NCBI RefSeq assembly: GCF_010365285.1
Contig: NZ_CP048286.1
Coordinates: 6,870,001-6,934,000 of the forward strand
From: Paenibacillus rhizovicinus
Lineage (GTDB): Bacteria; Bacillota; Bacilli; Paenibacillales; Paenibacillaceae
Direction of reading: 5' to 3'
Length of the DNA: 64,000 nucleotides
Shown here piece by piece: positions 59,884 to 64,000 of this stretch. A program made the translations under genes and the position numbers. Every line of letters starts with the position of its first letter. The stretch's first letter is position 1. The notes under the pieces are model-generated. The model had not been told where the DNA came from, ran no database searches, and saw only the letters and a program-made list of their open reading frames with translations.

Positions 59884-61350
59884 ATGGAAACAGAAACAGC
59901 TGCAAGCACGAACGTTATCGAGCTGGGCCGCTTATATCAAGGGCCGTTTCAGATCGAACAGGACAACGGATGGTACACGATTTTCATGACGACGCCGTCT
60001 TCCGAGCCGATTCGAAATCCGGGTATGGGGCTCATCGCCTATGCATGGGAAGAGAATGGGCCGTCGCTGAACGCGAGAAACGGTCTTGAGACGATCGAGG
60101 AGCATGTGGAACAATTGGCGAAGCTGCCTTACGTGGACGTGCTCTATATTCGCTGCGATTGGCGGCATGTCCAAACCGAGGCTGGAAGCCTGAATCTGCA
60201 TCCGATCTGGGAAACCACGCTGCGAGCCGCCGAAAAGCACGGGCTTCGCGTCGCTTTCCGCATCCAGCTGTCGAGCCCGAATCCGCAGCCGCAGCGGCTG
60301 GCCATGCCGGATTTCTTGATCGGACAGGTGCCGCTCGTCAACATCGGCCGTTTCCCGGGCCATGACTACGACTATCTGGAGCCGCGTTACGATCATCCGG
60401 CGTTCCAAGCCGCTTTCCAGGAGTTAAACGAGCTGCTCGCGGCAAGGTTCGACGGCGATCCGCGCATCGAATTCGTGGATTTGATGATGTACGGCTTCTG
60501 GGGAGAAGGGCATACGAACGACTTGAAAAATCCGTTTCCCGACTATGCGACAGCCGAGCATACGTTCATGCGCATGACCCGGCAGCAGATTGAACGATGG
60601 AAGCATACGCCGCTTGCAGTCAATACGCAGCCGGATATTAGTCAGACCGGCAACCGGATCGTGCGCGAGTATGCCATGAACGAAGCTTGCTGGGTGCGAA
60701 CGGACAGCATCGTCCTCGACGAACCGGAGCAAATCGAAGCGATCGCGAACCGCTCGCCTTGGACGGCCGCGGTCATCGAAGACGGTTATTACCGGCATTT
60801 CAAGCTATCCAGCCTCGCCTTCGATACTGCGAACATCGATGTCATCGCTAACTCCATGCTGCATGCGCTGGATATCGGCGGAAATTACTGGGGGCTGTGG
60901 ACCGAAGCTGCCGCTATCGCCGACTACCATGAACGGTATCCGGCCGGCATTGAAACGCTTCGGCGCCGCCTCGGTTATCGGCTGCGTCCTTCGTGGATTT
61001 GGCAGCGCAAACGGTTCGGAACCGATGAGCTCGTCGTCGCGCTGGCGAATGACGGCGTTTCCGGCGTCCCGGGAACGTTGTGGCTGGAAGCGGCCGATCC
61101 GGAGGGTACCGTGAAATTACGCGGGAAATTGGATAAAGGCAGCCCGATTCCCGGCAAGGTCAGCTTGGCCTCGATGATTCTGCCGCAGGATTGGCACGGC
61201 AAAGAAATCAGGCTGGCGCTCCAGCTTGAGGTCAAACCCGGCGTATGCAAGCCCGTGCAATGGGCTTGCGCGCAGCCAACCGAACCCGATGGTTCGCTGG
61301 CCATCCGATTGAAGGATCACTCGGATACGAATTGGAGGTGCGGCGTCTGA
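59884..61350 (+). CDS. Putative glycoside hydrolase (DUF4832/GH42-like TIM barrel)
   Basis: This 488-residue protein without a signal peptide looks like a TIM-barrel glycosidase of the DUF4832 or GH42-like type: IRNPGMGLIAYAWEENG, VDVLYIRCDWRHVQTEAG, FVDLMMYGFWGEGH with candidate acid Glu about residue 212, and a C-terminal beta domain from about 375. The catalytic pair is not proven. ATG 59884 has GAAGGAG 11 nt upstream. The next gene overlaps by 1 nt (TGATG), so the two are coupled; the partner is a Gfo/Idh/MocA oxidoreductase, which suggests catabolism of a particular sugar or uronide. Confidence 0.7.
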   Translation: METETAASTNVIELGRLYQGPFQIEQDNGWYTIFMTTPSSEPIRNPGMGLIAYAWEENGPSLNARNGLETIEEHVEQLAKLPYVDVLYIRCDWRHVQTEAGSLNLHPIWETTLRAAEKHGLRVAFRIQLSSPNPQPQRLAMPDFLIGQVPLVNIGRFPGHDYDYLEPRYDHPAFQAAFQELNELLAARFDGDPRIEFVDLMMYGFWGEGHTNDLKNPFPDYATAEHTFMRMTRQQIERWKHTPLAVNTQPDISQTGNRIVREYAMNEACWVRTDSIVLDEPEQIEAIANRSPWTAAVIEDGYYRHFKLSSLAFDTANIDVIANSMLHALDIGGNYWGLWTEAAAIADYHERYPAGIETLRRRLGYRLRPSWIWQRKRFGTDELVVALANDGVSGVPGTLWLEAADPEGTVKLRGKLDKGSPIPGKVSLASMILPQDWHGKEIRLALQLEVKPGVCKPVQWACAQPTEPDGSLAIRLKDHSDTNWRCGV

Positions 61351-62318
61351 TGAGGATCGGCCTCGCCGGCTGCGGCTGGCATTCCAGGGCTACGCATGGC
61401 CCTTGTTTGAAGCGATATCGGGAGACGCATGCGGATCTCGTGCTGGCTGCCTGCTGCGACGTGAATACGGAAGCGGCCGAAGCTTTCCGCGCGGATTTCG
61501 GATTCTCGCGCGCCTATTCGAGCTTTCAAGAGATGCTGGAAAACGAACGGCTGGATGCGGTATGGATCGTCGTGTCGGTCGAATACACCGCCTCGCTGGC
61601 GCTGCAAGCGATGGATGCGGGCATTCCCGTCTTCCTGGAAAAGCCTCCGGGCATCGACTCGGCAGAGACGCAGCTGCTGCAAGAACGGGCGGCCAAGCTT
61701 GGCATTCCGCACCGCGTTGCGTTCAACCGGCGGTTCGCTCCGCTGACCCGCAAGCTGATCGCCCGCTTGAACGCGGCGCCGAGCAGACGAATCTACAACA
61801 TCGCGTACGAGATGATCCGCATCGACCGGACGGATGCCGACTTCTCGACGACCGCGGTCCATGCCATCGACGCTGCCCGGTTCATTGCCGGCTCCGATTA
61901 CGCCGAGCTGCAATTCCGCTATGAAGAGCTTGAAGATGTAGGCCCGGGCGTAGCGAATATTATCGCGGATGGCCTATTCGAGAACGGCGTTCGCGTCCAG
62001 CTGCTTTGTTATCCGTACTCCGGCGTGGCGATGGAGAAGGTCACCGTCCGCGGAGAAGGCTTCTCCTGCGAGATGCAGCTGCCGCTGCTGGAAGGCGTCG
62101 GTCAGACCGCTTCGATGAAGTACGCGGAGAAGGGAAGAGGCGAGGTCTACCAAGCGGAAGGCGATTGGCTGGAAGCTTTCGGCTTCTACGACGAGAATGC
62201 GAGCTTCATCGACGCGCTGCGGGAGGGATGGCCGCTGCGGGACGACTTGCGCTCCTCGCGGCAGTCGATCGATGTGATGGAAGCGATACGGGGGCGGGCG
62301 ATAGCTTACCGGAAGTAA
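61350..62318 (+). CDS. Gfo/Idh/MocA family oxidoreductase
   Basis: This 322-residue NAD(P)-dependent sugar dehydrogenase-like protein has an N-terminal Rossmann fold starting MRIGLAGCGWHSRATHGP and the family signature EKPPGID (Lys about residue 96, here FLEKPPG). A C-terminal alpha/beta domain follows. The start overlaps the preceding stop (TGATG) and has GGAGGTG 9 nt upstream. It should oxidise or reduce a sugar or inositol-like compound made available by the upstream putative glycosidase. The substrate is unknown. Confidence 0.88.
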   Translation: MRIGLAGCGWHSRATHGPCLKRYRETHADLVLAACCDVNTEAAEAFRADFGFSRAYSSFQEMLENERLDAVWIVVSVEYTASLALQAMDAGIPVFLEKPPGIDSAETQLLQERAAKLGIPHRVAFNRRFAPLTRKLIARLNAAPSRRIYNIAYEMIRIDRTDADFSTTAVHAIDAARFIAGSDYAELQFRYEELEDVGPGVANIIADGLFENGVRVQLLCYPYSGVAMEKVTVRGEGFSCEMQLPLLEGVGQTASMKYAEKGRGEVYQAEGDWLEAFGFYDENASFIDALREGWPLRDDLRSSRQSIDVMEAIRGRAIAYRK

Positions 62319-62372
62319 GGAACGTAGACTGGATGTATTCATTTCACGCTTTAGACTGACCCTACTAATTGA

Positions 62373-62428
62373 AACAGCGACAGCCAAGGACGCGATAATA
62401 AAGTCCTGGACTGTCGCTGTTCTATTAC
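62373..62428 (+). terminator. Terminator of the sugar operon
   Basis: AACAGCGACAG (62373-62383) pairs with CTGTCGCTGTT (62411-62421), with CCAAGGAC/GTCCTGG inside, followed by CTATT. A strong stem with a moderate T run. Confidence 0.75.
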
Positions 62429-62430
62429 AC

Positions 62431-62770
62431 TTGCGAATTTCTTCGAGTTGGCGATTGGCATATCATAAGTATTTTTTCATATTCTCAAGCACGACTTCAA
62501 ATTCGTTAGGGATGTTGATTGTTCGGACATGGCTTCTTCTCCTTTATGAAAACGATGATAACCGACGATTCGCAGGTCGACCGGTGACGGGGCAATCATC
62601 CTATTATTGCTCATCTAGCACGACCTATACCAAAGAAATTGCCAAGCGCCATAACGGTGGTATTTTGCGTGATGCCAATGAAGACCCCGGTTTTCAACTA
62701 ACGGTGTTAGTCTTCGCCTTGCAGTGTTAGATGATATCATGAACGTATGCACCTGTAAAGGATAAACTTA
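62431..62770. other. Gene remnant region of lower GC content
   Basis: About 400 bases lie between the operon terminator and the AraC stop. On the plus strand a frame ending at 62730 reads KEIAKRHNGGILRDANEDPGFQLTVLVF, which resembles the last strand of a histidine-kinase ATPase domain; nothing upstream of it makes a kinase. On the minus strand AAAGGAG precedes a very short frame, and another frame ends INIPNEFEVVLENMKKYL. Both look like gene fragments. I assign no product. Confidence 0.35.
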
Positions 62771-62804
62771 CATCGTTAGATAGGAGGACGGATAGGAACC
62801 AGAT

Positions 62805-62844
62805 GAAGCCGCCTTGTTCGCGAGACCGTGAACGAAGCGGCTTC
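62805..62844 (-). terminator. Hairpin after the AraC gene
   Basis: GAAGCCGC-TTCGTTC and GAACAA-GGCGGCTTC (minus strand) form a long imperfect stem 6 nt after the AraC stop. There is no T run; likely a weak terminator. Confidence 0.5.
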
Positions 62845-62849
62845 TTCGC

Positions 62850-64000
62850 TTAGCCTTCCAGAATATAATGCTGTTTGCGAAATTCGCTGGGCGTAATACC
62901 GCTGATCTTCTTGAACATCCGGTTGAAGGAATTGATATTCTGATAGCCGACTTCGGACGCCACGTCCTGTATGCGCATGTCGGCGCCCTTGAGCAGCGAC
63001 TTGGCAAGGTCGATCCGATAATTGTTGATGTAATCGATGAAGTTCATGCCCGTCTTCGTCTTAAAATATGTCGATAAGTAGCTGGCCGATATATTCAGCT
63101 TATCCGACAAAATATCGAGCGTAATATCGTCGCGATAATGCTCTTCCATGTAATTCGTAACGAAATCGATAATGTTATCGCGCGACGCTTTCCGCTCGTG
63201 GATTCGGTCCGCGGCGAAAGTCAGCAGTCCAACGACGTATTGCCGCAGCTCCTCGATATTCGAGCAGCCCCGCACGCGGCCTGCCGACGACAGATAACGC
63301 TGCAGCGACGCGGCATCGAGCTGAAGAGCGTCAAGGCTTTTGGCGGCCAGTTGCGTCAAGCTGTCCGCGAATGCATAGAACTGCTCCGCGGTTGCCGCTT
63401 TCTTCTCCATGGTCCCGAATACTTTACATACGATGCGCAGGACGGACTCGCGATTCCCCGCGGCTAAGTTCATATCCAATTCCTGCTCCTGCGCTCTCGT
63501 CAGCGGCGTGTGCCATTCGGGCGGCGGGTCCGCGAGCGTGATGATCTGGGTCATATTCTCGAGCTTCCGGTTCCCCATTAAAGCTAGTACTTGCTCGTAA
63601 CCCGTCGTGAGATCGGAAGAATGGCGATATAAGTCTCCGACACCGATCGTAATGGACCAATAGCGCTGATCGAGATCGAAGATTTCCTTCAGTTGATCGA
63701 TAAACGCCGGAATATCCTCGTGCACGGCATCTCCGGATACGAGCGACAAGATCTGATCGCGCTCCAGTTGGACCGTTTGCGTCTGGACATGCTCCTTCAG
63801 ATGAGAATCGATATATTCCCTGACGAAATAAGAGGCTCTGCCCTCGTTCTCGTCGATATCCGCGTAAAAGGCAGGCGTGAATTGGAGGCGGAACAGCAGG
63901 AGACGATAAGGTACTTCAATGGCAAAATCATAGATTTCCTGATCGCTCACCTTGATATTTTTGATTTTATTCATGAATGCATAATAGCTCAGCAGCGAGT
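62850..64000 (-). CDS. AraC-type regulator with large N-terminal domain, 5' end outside window
   Basis: The last 383 or more residues of a larger protein are visible; the frame is open through the right edge (SLLSYYAFMNKIKNIK) and ATG 63974 is probably internal. Residues from about 63700 to 63520 resemble the GGDEF-like central domain of YesN/AraC proteins (ITIGVGDLYRHSSDLTTGYEQVLALM). The C-terminus is a two-motif AraC domain (DITLDILSDKLNISASYLSTYFKTKTG and RIQDVASEVGYQNINSFNRMFKKISG). In Paenibacillaceae such proteins often have an N-terminal membrane sensor or are response regulators controlling ABC sugar importers. No receiver domain is visible in the part present. Confidence 0.82.
   Translation of the reverse strand, partial: SLLSYYAFMNKIKNIKVSDQEIYDFAIEVPYRLLLFRLQFTPAFYADIDENEGRASYFVREYIDSHLKEHVQTQTVQLERDQILSLVSGDAVHEDIPAFIDQLKEIFDLDQRYWSITIGVGDLYRHSSDLTTGYEQVLALMGNRKLENMTQIITLADPPPEWHTPLTRAQEQELDMNLAAGNRESVLRIVCKVFGTMEKKAATAEQFYAFADSLTQLAAKSLDALQLDAASLQRYLSSAGRVRGCSNIEELRQYVVGLLTFAADRIHERKASRDNIIDFVTNYMEEHYRDDITLDILSDKLNISASYLSTYFKTKTGMNFIDYINNYRIDLAKSLLKGADMRIQDVASEVGYQNINSFNRMFKKISGITPSEFRKQHYILEG

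Noticed and set aside
62431-62730. A genuine 99-residue plus-strand gene
   Set aside because: No ribosome binding site, mixed composition, and only the last 30 residues resemble anything (a histidine-kinase tail); treated as a remnant.

Overview
The window is a GC-rich chromosomal segment (roughly 55% G+C by eye) that looks like a Paenibacillaceae member (Paenibacillus, Cohnella or a close relative). The reasons are an SLH-anchored surface protein, several very large secreted multidomain glycoside hydrolases, a YesN-like AraC protein, an OpuC-type osmolyte importer, a lysine riboswitch and a ZTP riboswitch, strong AAGGAGG ribosome binding sites and frequent TTG/GTG starts. This assignment is inference; the species cannot be read from the window.

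Layout. 1-12.2 kb (minus strand) is a polysaccharide-degradation locus. In transcription order it holds a putative clan GH-A enzyme, a GH30 enzyme carrying two cohesins and a C-terminal dockerin, an SLH-anchored cohesin protein, and a second very large GH30 enzyme that runs off the left edge. A divergent AraC regulator (12.4-13.3 kb) sits next to it. The combination of enzyme, cohesins, dockerin and a cell-wall-anchored cohesin suggests a small cellulosome-like assembly and is the most interesting feature here. 13.4-18 kb holds a decayed Na+/H+ antiporter, a DUF1003 protein and a secreted GH16-like enzyme with duplicated CBM9-like domains. 18-31 kb is mixed metabolism: an acyltransferase-like/TIM-barrel/phospholipase-D operon, two Nudix hydrolases, a 5'-truncated ABC exporter, a HAD hydrolase, a histidyl-tRNA synthetase behind a His-rich leader peptide and attenuator, a DJ-1/PfpI protein behind a ZTP riboswitch, an MsrA-MsrB fusion with a degenerate MsrB half, an SDR and a MOSC protein. 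31-34 kb is a MoxR-like ATPase/VWA/GIY-YIG-like cassette.

34-45 kb holds a polar amino-acid ABC importer whose binding protein and permease are fused, a large WG-repeat protein, a sensor kinase, a GNAT and the four-gene opuC osmoprotectant operon. 45-53 kb holds deoD with an unusual hairpin-split ribosome binding site, a small tandem-repeat protein, a YbjQ protein, a GH36-like (clan GH-D) enzyme with an AraC regulator, a DMT transporter, tRNA-Asp directly followed by gluQ (whose enzyme acts on that tRNA), and a free-methionine sulfoxide reductase.

53-64 kb holds an AraC/PhyH divergent pair, lysP under a lysine riboswitch, a 140-bp inverted-repeat element, two more Nudix proteins, a DUF1835 protein, a two-gene sugar operon (putative glycosidase plus Gfo/Idh/MocA oxidoreductase), and a YesN-like AraC protein cut by the right edge. 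No IS element, CRISPR array, rRNA or replication origin was recognised.
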